NCBI GenBank assembly: GCA_965370045.1
Contig: CBDUSI010000104.1
Coordinates: 1 to 15,951, forward strand
Source: CAZONU01 sp965370045
GTDB taxonomy: Bacteria > Planctomycetota > SZUA-567 > JAKLDR01
Length of the DNA stretch: 15,951 nucleotides
Direction of reading: 5' to 3'
Positions 6,911 to 13,632 of the stretch are shown one piece after another. A model generated the notes under the pieces. That model was given only the letters and a program-made list of their open reading frames with translations. It was not told the origin of the DNA and did no database searches. The position numbers were made by a program, and so were the translations under genes. Positions within the stretch are counted from its first letter, which is position 1, and each line of letters starts with the position of its first letter.

Positions 6911-7651
6911 ATGGCCAAGACCAGCAAGAAGTCCCGACGCCCGGCCAAGAAGCGCGGGACCAAGCGCCCGGCCAAGAAGAAGCGCCCCGCCTCACCCCGC
7001 CCCCGGAGCGGGCCCTTCGGCTCGCTGCTCTCGACGCTGGCCCGGACCTACGGGCGCCGGCGCCGCCCGGCGGGCGATACCGCCCTGGACGGCGTGGTGC
7101 TGGCGGTGCTCGCCGGGGACCGCGGCGAGCGCGGCGCGGCGCGGATCGTCAGCCGCTTCAAGTCCCACTTCGTGGACTGGAACGAAGCCCGGGTGGCCCG
7201 CCCGCGCGACCTGGCGGCCGCGGCGCCCGATGTTCCCGAGGCGCGGGTCAAGCGCACCCAGGTCCTGCTGCAGGCCCTCTACGAGAACCTCGGGGGGCTC
7301 TCGCCGGAGCCGCTCCTGGAGATGAAGTCCGCCGAGGCCCGGCGCTGGCTGACCAGCCTGGGGGGCCTGAGCCGCGAGGAGGTTGACGCGGTGCTGATGA
7401 TCGCCCTGGGCATGGCGGTGATGCCCGCCAGCGACTCCCTGGCCCGGGTGCTGCGCCGCCTGGGGATGGTGCCCCGCAAGGCCAGCCGGGCCCGCGCCCA
7501 GCGCGCGGCGGTCAAGGGGCTGGAATCCACCGACTACCGCGAGTTCTACAGCCTGGTCGGCGGGCACGCCGCGGGGGTCTGCCGCGAGGAGGCGCCGGAC
7601 TGCAAGCGCTGCAAGCTGCGCCGCATCTGCAAGAGCAAGGGGCGCTGGTAA
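6911..7651 (+). CDS. Endonuclease III-like HhH-GPD protein with altered catalytic site
   Basis: A 246-residue relative of the base-excision-repair glycosylase Nth/MutY. The C-terminal four-cysteine loop for a 4Fe-4S cluster is perfect: Cys224-x6-Cys231-x2-Cys234-x5-Cys240. The helix-hairpin-helix region aligns at LGGLSREEVDAVLMIALG (residues 150-167). The catalytic aspartate of the family matches Asp175 in PASDSLARVLRRLG. The lyase lysine of endonuclease III (Lys120 in E. coli, in the GVGRKTA motif) falls on Glu156, and the glycine-rich hairpin is degraded to GLSRE. Residues 1-33 are an unusual tail, nearly half Lys and Arg, with repeated PAKK motifs like a histone H1 tail, presumably for non-specific DNA binding. 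If it is an enzyme it should be a glycosylase without lyase activity; it could instead be a structural lesion binder. AAAGGA precedes the ATG. Confidence 0.85.
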   Translation: MAKTSKKSRRPAKKRGTKRPAKKKRPASPRPRSGPFGSLLSTLARTYGRRRRPAGDTALDGVVLAVLAGDRGERGAARIVSRFKSHFVDWNEARVARPRDLAAAAPDVPEARVKRTQVLLQALYENLGGLSPEPLLEMKSAEARRWLTSLGGLSREEVDAVLMIALGMAVMPASDSLARVLRRLGMVPRKASRARAQRAAVKGLESTDYREFYSLVGGHAAGVCREEAPDCKRCKLRRICKSKGRW

Positions 7652-7657
7652 TCTCCT

Positions 7658-7672
7658 GCCGCTCTGAGCGGC
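7658..7672 (+). terminator. Possible weak terminator hairpin after the endonuclease III-like gene
   Basis: GCCGCT and AGCGGC form a perfect 6-bp GC-rich stem with a 3-nt loop, 6 bp after the stop codon. There is no downstream T-run, so intrinsic termination is doubtful. An alternative pairing partner, AGCGGC, occurs again at 7690-7695. The rest of 7673-7860 shows no gene and no RNA motif I recognise. Confidence 0.25.
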
Positions 7673-7860
7673 GCTTCATGCGCCCGAAGAGCGGCAACTG
7701 AGTCAGAACCCCGCCACGGAGGGCGGAATCCCGACGCTTCGACAGGATGTCAAAGGATATCGTTTGTGCGCGAGGACGGAGCCCCTGCAAGAACCGGGAG
7801 CCTTTCCCTGAACTCAGGCGCCCCGGCGTCCGATAATATACCGACTGGAGGCACATGAAA

Positions 7861-8091
7861 ATGAAGGGGCAATCGATATTCGCGCTGGCCGCGCTTCTTC
7901 TGGCCCTGGCCGCCGCCGGCTGCCGGCGTCCCCCGGCCCCGAGCACCGAGGCCGCGCGCAGCGGCGGGGCGGCCAACGCGCGCGCGACGCCGCTGTCCTG
8001 GACGGCCAACTTCATGCGCCAGCTGAACGTCATCTTCGGCGGGATCAACAACGCCGGCCGCGCCTCCAACGTGAAGATGTTTAACAGGTAA
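7861..8091 (+). CDS. Mini lipoprotein sharing both ends with the downstream export protein
   Basis: A 76-residue predicted lipoprotein. The signal peptide ends in a lipobox-like AAAGC, with Cys as the first mature residue, so it should be outer-membrane anchored. The middle is a short Pro/Ala/Arg-rich stretch. The last 33 residues before the stop, from PLSWTANFMRQL to the end, match the C-terminus of the export protein at 8216-9091 at 22 of 33 positions. The signal peptides also match: IFALAAL starts at residue 6 in both, encoded by the same 14 bases (7876-7889 and 8122-8135). I chose the second of two in-frame ATGs (7861 over 7855) because this gives 9-nt spacing from GGAGG (7847-7851) and exact alignment with the paralogue. 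The simplest reading is a duplicated export gene that lost its middle but kept its frame. Confidence 0.75.
   Translation: MKGQSIFALAALLLALAAAGCRRPPAPSTEAARSGGAANARATPLSWTANFMRQLNVIFGGINNAGRASNVKMFNR
7990..8088 (+). repeat. C-terminal coding repeat, copy 1
   Basis: This 99-bp segment encodes the conserved lipoprotein tail and pairs with 8987-9085. Over the last 72 bp I count 60 identical bases, with all differences as substitutions and no indels. The match at both DNA and protein level shows shared ancestry of the two gene ends. Confidence 0.8.
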
Positions 8092-8106
8092 AGGAGGCGC
8101 GCGGCA

Positions 8107-8187
8107 ATGAGCAGGTTCTTGATATTCGCGCTGGCGGCCCTGATGTTGGCCGGCTGCGGGGGGGCGGCAGACGGTCAGCGTCCCTGA
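8107..8187 (+). pseudogene. Signal-peptide fragment of the export lipoprotein, separated by a frameshift
   Basis: A strong ribosome-binding site (AAAGGAGG, 8090-8097) precedes an ATG encoding MSRFLIFALAALMLAGCGG, a textbook lipoprotein signal peptide with lipobox LAGC. The frame then ends at TGA (8185-8187) after 26 codons. Removing one G from the run at 8158-8164 joins this signal peptide, through RQTVSVPDFGDEEVGLS, to the open frame starting at 8216. This is therefore the real 5' end of the next gene, out of frame in this sequence. The cause may be a genuine mutation, a reversible slippage or a base-calling error. Confidence 0.8.
8158..8164 (+). repeat. Seven-G homopolymer at the frameshift point
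   Basis: The run of seven G lies directly after the lipobox cysteine codon. Six G would restore one continuous export-lipoprotein gene from 8107 to 9091; seven G truncate it. Such tracts are both classic slippage sites and classic sequencing-error sites. Confidence 0.7.
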
Positions 8188-8215
8188 CTTCGGTGACGAA
8201 GAAGTCGGGCTCTCT

Positions 8216-9091
8216 ATGGGCGTCATGCCCGACCGACCTTATCGCCTCCGCACCGGCGACGTCGTGGAAATCGGAGTCTGGGGCGAGGACGACATGACCA
8301 AGCGGATCACCGTGGGCCCCGACGGGCGCATATCCTACTACAAGGCCACCGAAATACGGACCGCCGGGCGCACGCTGAAGAAGCTTCGGGAAATCCTGCA
8401 AGAAAAGCTCGCTGAGGACTTCAAGAACCCCGAGGTGTTCGCCTCGCTGATCAACTCCGCCGGGAACTTCGTGTCCATCACCGGCGGCGTGAAGAACCCC
8501 GGCCTCTACAGTATCAGCAACGAGACCCGACTGCGCGACCTCATCAAGCGGGCCGGGGGCCTTCTCCCGAACGGGGAGAGCGACGAGGGCGTCATCCTCC
8601 GCGGCAGCAATCTCGTGGACGTCGACTTCGATAAGCTCTTCGACAAGAAGAAGGCCGGCGCCCGCGAGATCGCGCTCAACAACGTGCTGCTCCAGCCCAA
8701 CGACCGCATCCACATCCCCACGGCGATCAGGCTGGACAACATGGTATTCGTGGTCGGCGCGGTGCGCGTCCCCAGGGCGATACGTTACAGCAAGTCGATC
8801 ACCTTCCTGGAGGCGCTGGTCACCGCCGGGGACGTGCCCGCCGGGGCCTGGGAGCGTAAGTGGTTCATAGTTCGCGGGCGCATGAACAAGCCGGCGATCA
8901 TCCCGGTAAACGCGCGCCAAATTCGCACCGGCAAGATGAAGGACATCGCCCTCCAGTCCGGCGACGTGATCTTCCTGCCCAAGGTTCCGCTGGAGAAGAC
9001 CGCCGAGGTCATTCGCCAGCTTGACGTCATCTTCGGCGCCGTGAACCAGGCCGGCCGCGCCTCCAACGTCAAGATATTTGGCAGGTTTTAG
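8216..9091 (+). CDS. Polysaccharide export lipoprotein, Wza-like, body of a frameshifted gene
   Basis: The open frame encodes 291 residues of an outer-membrane polysaccharide export protein. A Poly_export domain begins at PYRLRTGDVVEIGVWGEDD near residue 6, with VGPDGRISYY typical of the family. SLBB-type ligand-binding segments follow at FVSITGGVKNPGLYSI (about 85-100) and VFVVGAVRVPRAIRYS (about 178-193), each followed by a typical LRDLIKRAGG or FLEALVTAGD helix and closed by LQPNDRIHIP or LQSGDVIFLP. The C-terminal segment VIRQLDVIFGAVNQAGRAS lies where Wza has its amphipathic outer-membrane helix. The lipoprotein signal peptide is at 8107, in a different frame across the G tract, so the protein made from 8216 alone would lack export. 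No glycosyltransferase, chain-length regulator or flippase gene is in the window. Confidence 0.88.
   Translation: MGVMPDRPYRLRTGDVVEIGVWGEDDMTKRITVGPDGRISYYKATEIRTAGRTLKKLREILQEKLAEDFKNPEVFASLINSAGNFVSITGGVKNPGLYSISNETRLRDLIKRAGGLLPNGESDEGVILRGSNLVDVDFDKLFDKKKAGAREIALNNVLLQPNDRIHIPTAIRLDNMVFVVGAVRVPRAIRYSKSITFLEALVTAGDVPAGAWERKWFIVRGRMNKPAIIPVNARQIRTGKMKDIALQSGDVIFLPKVPLEKTAEVIRQLDVIFGAVNQAGRASNVKIFGRF
8987..9085 (+). repeat. C-terminal coding repeat, copy 2
   Basis: This is the partner of 7990-8088. It encodes PLEKTAEVIRQLDVIFG and the following AGRASNVK tail at the end of the export protein. Confidence 0.8.
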
Positions 9092-9301
9092 AAACGGACG
9101 AGCACCCTAACCGACCAGTTGTCAGGGACTTGGCACACCGCTGTTTTTGGCTGGAATTCTGAGACGTGGGGCCCGCGAGCGCGAGTCTTGCAGTGGCAGA
9201 TCGCGGGAAATGTCGGTCAAGATCAAACAGGGACAGGAGACCACGCTGACGGTGGCGTGCTGACCCGGAGAGCCGGGGCGCGACCGCACGGGAGGTAAAG
9301 G

Positions 9302-11707
9302 ATGACCAGATCGGGAGCCCTCGCAGTTTGCGCCGCCCTCGCACTCGCCGTGTCCGTCGCCGCCGGCGGTGAGCCCGCCGCCGGCAAGTTCGAGTGGCCC
9401 ATGACCGCCGGGGACACCGCCTGGACCGGCTTCTCGCCGGATGAGCGGGTCAAGCCGCCGTTCAGGCTCAAGTGGGTTCACCAGACCGGGGGCACCATCC
9501 GTGTCATCCCCATAGTGGCCGGCGGCCGGGTCATAACCTCTCTGCAGCAGGGAGGCCTGATCTGCCTGGACGCCGAGACCGGCCGGGAACTCTGGGTTCG
9601 CAAGATCGGCGGCAGAACCAGTAACCTCTCCTCCGACGGCCAGCGGGTGTTCGTCTCCCAGAGCGGGATCAGGGCGCTGGACGCGGCCACCGGGAAGGAC
9701 CTATGGAAGGTCGGCAGCCCCATAGTCAGCGGCTGGCGTGCGGCCCCGGCCTTCAGAAACGGCATCGTGTTCTGGGGCCTGCGCGACGGCGGGAACACTC
9801 ACGTGGCCGCCTTCAAGACCGAAGACGGCAAACTCGTCTGGAAGACCAAGGTGGGCGAGGCGAAGTGCTACCTCTCGGCGCCCAGCGTTGGCGGCGGGCG
9901 GGTGCTGGTCACAACCAAGTTCGGCAAGGAGCCGAACGCCGCCCTGGCCTTCGACGAGAAGACCGGCCAGGAAAAGTGGCGGGTCGCCGGGTTGTGGGCC
10001 AAGCGGGCGGTCAGCACCGACGGCAAGCACGCCTACGTGGCCGACACACTCGCGGGCGTCACCGCGCTGGACCTCGGGACCGGCGAGAAGCTCTGGCACT
10101 GGGGCGGGCTCAAAAGCTCCCGCAAGGCCTTCTACGCCAGGGAAACCACCAGTCACAACGCCCCGGGAATAGCCTACGGGCGGCTCTACGTGAAGGCCTA
10201 CTTCGGCTTCTTCAACGTGCTCGACCCGGCCAGCGGCAAGGTGGACTGGTCCTTCGACGATGGGGCCGGGACCGGCTGCTCCATGCCCTCGGCAGCAAGC
10301 GGATACCTGTTCTTCACCTCCGGCAACTACGCCCCCAAGACCAAGGGCGGCCGGCTGGTCCACGCCATCGACTTCAAGACCCGCAAGTCGGTCTGGAGCT
10401 ACCGCACCGGCGGCCGGATATGCAGCCCGCCGGCGATCGCCTACGGCCGGCTGTACGTCGGCGGCAACGACGGCCGGGTCTACTGCTTCGAGCCCTGCTC
10501 GAAGGATTACAGACCGCCAGCGCCGCAGCCCCCGCCGAGCGCGCCCGCGGCGCCGCCCAAAGCACTGGCCGGCAAGTTCGAGGGTAAGCCCGGCGCCGCC
10601 GGCACCGCTCCGGAGAAACCCGCCGGCGGCAAGGACTGGCCGATGTACGGCGGCTCACCAGCGCGCTGCGGCCTGGAGCTTAAGATCGGCCTGCCCATCA
10701 AGCCCGCCTGGAAGTTCCCGACCGGCGGGCGGGTGCGCTCATCACCCGTCATCGCCGGCGGCCTGGCCTACGTCGGCAGCGACAGCGGCAAGCTCTTCGC
10801 AATCGACATGGCCACCGGGAAAGAAAAGTGGAAAGCCGAGATCGGCGCCCGGGTGCGCTCCGCCCCGGCGGTGGCCGGGGGACTGGTAATCTGCGGGGCC
10901 GATGACGGTATCGTGCGCGCCTTCGACGCGGCCAGGGGAGGAAAGCCCAAGTGGCAGTTCCGCACCGGCGGGCCGGTAATCGCCTCCCCGGCGATCGTGG
11001 GAGACCGCGTGGTCTTCGCCAGTAACGATCATCACTGCTACTGCGTCAGGTTATCTGACGGCAGGGAGTTCTGGCGCTTCAAGGCGAATCACGAGATCCA
11101 CACGCCGCCGGCCGTGGCCCGCGGGACGGTGTTCGTGGGCGACTGGATGTGGAAGCTCCACGCCCTGGACCTGGGCACCGGCAAGCCCCTTCCGGGGTTC
11201 AAGCTCTCCCGGGTGAGAGACCTCGGCCGCCCGGAGGGGATCGCCGTCCACCGGGGCGTGATCGGCGTGGTCTGCGGCGAGGATGAGGGCCGCGGCTGGG
11301 GCTTCGCGATTAACGCCGCCACCGGAAGGCGTCTCGCGTCAACCAAGCTGGGCCCGGCGTTCGGCGCTCCCGCCTTCGGGGGCCGGTTCATGTTCCTGCC
11401 CGCCGCCTGGAAGTCGCTGGCCCTGATAGACCTGCAGGCCGCGAAGACCGGCAGCAGCCGGCTCCAGCTCCGCGACCCGGTGCTCCAGACCCCGCTGGTG
11501 GCCGGGGGCATGATGATCGCGGCCACCAAGCAGGGCGTCGTCAGGGCGCTCAGCCTCACCGACGGGGAGTCGCAGGCCAAGACGCTCTGGGAGTGGAAGA
11601 GCCCCAGCGGCAGGAAAATCGCAACTGCTCCGGCGGCGGCCGGCGGGTTCATAGTCGTGGGCTCGGACGACGGAAACGTTTACGCGTTCAGCTACGGAGA
11701 GAAGTAG
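9302..11707 (+). CDS. Exported double beta-propeller protein with PQQ-like repeats
   Basis: An 801-residue secreted or periplasmic protein. Residues 1-22 form a signal peptide ending at AAG. Two homologous halves follow, each opening with a W-P-M phrase (FEWPMTAGDTAWTGF near 30; KDWPMYGGSPARCGL near 443). They are joined by a Pro/Ala-rich linker at about residues 403-442. By eye each half holds about eight PQQ-like blades of the form PxxxxGxVYVGSxxGxLxALDxxTGKxxW, so two eight-bladed propellers are likely. The residues needed to bind PQQ in true dehydrogenases are not evident, so a binding or scaffold role (BamB-like, or carbohydrate-associated) is more likely than redox catalysis. GGAGG at 9291-9295 sets the start. 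The GH-like gene follows 33 bp later. The 210-bp gap before this gene contains nothing I recognise. Confidence 0.88.
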   Translation: MTRSGALAVCAALALAVSVAAGGEPAAGKFEWPMTAGDTAWTGFSPDERVKPPFRLKWVHQTGGTIRVIPIVAGGRVITSLQQGGLICLDAETGRELWVRKIGGRTSNLSSDGQRVFVSQSGIRALDAATGKDLWKVGSPIVSGWRAAPAFRNGIVFWGLRDGGNTHVAAFKTEDGKLVWKTKVGEAKCYLSAPSVGGGRVLVTTKFGKEPNAALAFDEKTGQEKWRVAGLWAKRAVSTDGKHAYVADTLAGVTALDLGTGEKLWHWGGLKSSRKAFYARETTSHNAPGIAYGRLYVKAYFGFFNVLDPASGKVDWSFDDGAGTGCSMPSAASGYLFFTSGNYAPKTKGGRLVHAIDFKTRKSVWSYRTGGRICSPPAIAYGRLYVGGNDGRVYCFEPCSKDYRPPAPQPPPSAPAAPPKALAGKFEGKPGAAGTAPEKPAGGKDWPMYGGSPARCGLELKIGLPIKPAWKFPTGGRVRSSPVIAGGLAYVGSDSGKLFAIDMATGKEKWKAEIGARVRSAPAVAGGLVICGADDGIVRAFDAARGGKPKWQFRTGGPVIASPAIVGDRVVFASNDHHCYCVRLSDGREFWRFKANHEIHTPPAVARGTVFVGDWMWKLHALDLGTGKPLPGFKLSRVRDLGRPEGIAVHRGVIGVVCGEDEGRGWGFAINAATGRRLASTKLGPAFGAPAFGGRFMFLPAAWKSLALIDLQAAKTGSSRLQLRDPVLQTPLVAGGMMIAATKQGVVRALSLTDGESQAKTLWEWKSPSGRKIATAPAAAGGFIVVGSDDGNVYAFSYGEK

Positions 11708-11740
11708 GCCTCGGCCGCTTCCCCGGCGGGGGGGGGATCC

Positions 11741-12688
11741 ATGCTCACCGGCGTTTCCTACATGGGGCATCACTCCTCCAAACACCTCAGGACCGACCTG
11801 CAAGACATCAAGTCGCTGGGCTGCGACGACGTCCTGCTGGCCGTGCAGGAGGACGACCTCAGGTACCGGCCGGGCAAGCTGCGCTTCACGGCCGAGATCT
11901 GCGGCGAGTTGGGCCTGCGGCCCATTGCCATCCTGTGGGGCGCGCTGAACCTGTTCGGCGGGGGCAAGCAGAGCCAGCACCTGCTGGAGCACCCCGAGGG
12001 CCACCAGGTCCGCGCGGACGGCTCGCACGGCCCGCAGGGCTGCTACGTGAACCCGGGCTGCGTCCGCGCGATAAAGGAGGCGGTCGACCGCTTCGCCGAG
12101 GAGAGCTTCGCCGGATACTTCATCGACGAGCCGACGGAGCTCGACTGCTACTGCCCCTCCTGCCGCGCCCGGTTCGAGGAGTATTACGGCGGGGACCTGA
12201 CCGCCGCCGGAGACGCCCAGGCCAGGCAGTTCCGCCAGCGCTGCGTGATCGACTACATCGAGAGCATCGCCGGCCACTGCAAGGCGAACCATCCCCGGAT
12301 CGAGACCATGTGCTGCGTGATGCCCTGCGATCAGAGCCTGTGGGAGAAGGCGGCCGGCATCCGCAGCCTGGACAATCTGGGGACCGACATATACTGGGTT
12401 AACGACGACCGTCCGGTCGAGGAATCGGCCCCGATTATCCGCGAACTGGGCAGGCTCTGCACCGCGGCCGGCAAGCAGCACCACCAGTGGCTGCAGTCCT
12501 GGAAGGTAAAGACCGGCCAGGAAAAGCGCATCGAGGAACAGGGCGACGTCTTCATCCGCGAGGCCCCCGACGCGCTCTACGTCTGGGCCTACGAGTCGCA
12601 GATAGGCACCTACGAGACCAGCGCAGACCCCGTTGCGTCCTGGGAAGCGACGAAGAAGATACTCAGGAAGGCCAAGGGGCTGGACTGA
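11741..12688 (+). CDS. Putative TIM-barrel glycoside hydrolase-like protein
   Basis: A 315-residue protein without a signal peptide. The layout looks like a TIM barrel: alternating strands such as DDVLLAV, RPIAILWG, AGYFIDEP and TDIYWV. At the centre, AGYFIDEPTELDCYCPSC (residues 124-141) contains an Asp-Glu pair at a strand end followed by clustered cysteines (136, 138, 141). This is a phrase seen in uncharacterised GH42/GH10-like proteins with FDEP...CYCxxC motifs. Late aromatic motifs HHQWLQSW and ALYVWAYES fit sugar-facing barrel edges. I cannot assign a GH family. It stands first in a cassette with NagB-like and PIG-L genes, 16 bp before the next gene, which suggests cytoplasmic processing of an amino-sugar glycoside. 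The start follows a G-rich GGGGGGGA. Confidence 0.7.
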   Translation: MLTGVSYMGHHSSKHLRTDLQDIKSLGCDDVLLAVQEDDLRYRPGKLRFTAEICGELGLRPIAILWGALNLFGGGKQSQHLLEHPEGHQVRADGSHGPQGCYVNPGCVRAIKEAVDRFAEESFAGYFIDEPTELDCYCPSCRARFEEYYGGDLTAAGDAQARQFRQRCVIDYIESIAGHCKANHPRIETMCCVMPCDQSLWEKAAGIRSLDNLGTDIYWVNDDRPVEESAPIIRELGRLCTAAGKQHHQWLQSWKVKTGQEKRIEEQGDVFIREAPDALYVWAYESQIGTYETSADPVASWEATKKILRKAKGLD

Positions 12689-12704
12689 AAGCGGGGGATT
12701 ATCC

Positions 12705-13631
12705 ATGCGGCCGATCAGCACCGTGGCGCCGGAGTGGTGGGACTACACCACGCTCGACCGTGAAGTCCTGGACGAGGCGGCCCGACTGGGCGCGGAGGAC
12801 CTCCTGGCGCTCTCCCGACCGGGCTTCACCGTGAAGTTCTACGACACGCTGGAGGACTTCTACCTGGCCGAGGCCCTGGAGTACATCGCCGCCTGGCGGG
12901 CGGCCACAAGTGCGAGCCCGGCGGGCATCTGCGGGCCCATCGGGCCCACCGAGCAGCTCCCGCTGGTGGCCCGGCTGGTCAACGAACTGGAGCTGGACCT
13001 CAGCCACGCGCACTTCTGGGGCATGGACGAGTGGGTCGAGGACGAGAAGGAGGTCTCGCCCGAGCACCCGCTGAGCTTCGCGCGCGCGGACATGGAGCTG
13101 TGCTTCAACCGCATCCGCCCGGAGCTGCGCATGCCCGCCGGGAACATCCATTTCCCCGGGGCGGACGCCGCCGAGTACATCGCCAGCTGGGAGGGGGCCC
13201 GCTGCGTGGTCATGCAGGGTGGCCAGGGGGAGGTCAAGCACTGGGCCTTCAACGACCCGCCCAGGCGCGAGGGGAAGTACCAGGACGCGCCGCCGCCGCC
13301 CGAGGAGTACCGCAAGCTGACGACGCGGGTGGTGGACCTGCATCCGGTGACGCTGATCCAGAACGCGCGGACCTCGGGGGGCGGGGTGGTGCAGAACGTG
13401 CCCCTTCGCGCGGTGTCCGTGGGGCCGGTCGAAACCTGGAAGGCCGGGAAGGTCTCCATCTGGCACGCCGGAAACCACGACAATCCCTTCGGGCAGCGGC
13501 TGACCGCGCTGATGATCTCAAAGAATATCCCCGACAGCGCCGTGCCCATGAGCCTGCTCGCCGAGCACCCGAACGTGCAGTTCAACTACTTCCGGGGCGG
13601 CATCGGCACCTGCCAGGCGGAGATGCACTAG
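12705..13631 (+). CDS. Divergent glucosamine-6-phosphate deaminase/isomerase-family protein (NagB-like)
   Basis: A 308-residue NagB/RpiA-fold protein. Recognisable positions: FWGMDEWVEDE (residues 104-114) matches the FxLDEY motif with catalytic Asp; GEVKHWAFNDPP (175-186) matches the GVGxDGHIAFNEP motif; and NVPLRAVSVGPVETWKAGKV (231-250) matches the A-x-T-x-G phosphate-site strand. The ring-opening histidine is kept (His179) and the paired acid is Asp184 instead of Glu. The Asp of the DGH triad is replaced by Val177, and the N-terminal GGSTP phosphate loop reads GICGPIGPTEQLP. The protein may therefore act on a non-standard or unphosphorylated substrate. The ATG at 12705 was chosen over a longer frame overlapping the previous gene. 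The next gene starts 1 bp after its stop. Confidence 0.85.
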   Translation: MRPISTVAPEWWDYTTLDREVLDEAARLGAEDLLALSRPGFTVKFYDTLEDFYLAEALEYIAAWRAATSASPAGICGPIGPTEQLPLVARLVNELELDLSHAHFWGMDEWVEDEKEVSPEHPLSFARADMELCFNRIRPELRMPAGNIHFPGADAAEYIASWEGARCVVMQGGQGEVKHWAFNDPPRREGKYQDAPPPPEEYRKLTTRVVDLHPVTLIQNARTSGGGVVQNVPLRAVSVGPVETWKAGKVSIWHAGNHDNPFGQRLTALMISKNIPDSAVPMSLLAEHPNVQFNYFRGGIGTCQAEMH

Positions 13632-13632
13632 C

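Noticed and set aside
7673..7860. Possible riboswitch or structured leader before the lipoprotein
   Set aside because: Small GC-rich stems exist, but no conserved riboswitch core (c-di-GMP, SAM, cobalamin) could be matched. A GATAAT at 7832-7837 has no convincing -35 partner.
9126..9150. TTGGCAC-like site upstream of the propeller gene as a sigma-54 promoter
   Set aside because: The GC pair expected 10 bp after the GG is TT, so the -12 element is missing.
11339..12721. Long minus-strand open frame across the propeller and GH-like genes
   Set aside because: It is antisense to two well-supported genes, with no domain and no ribosome-binding site.
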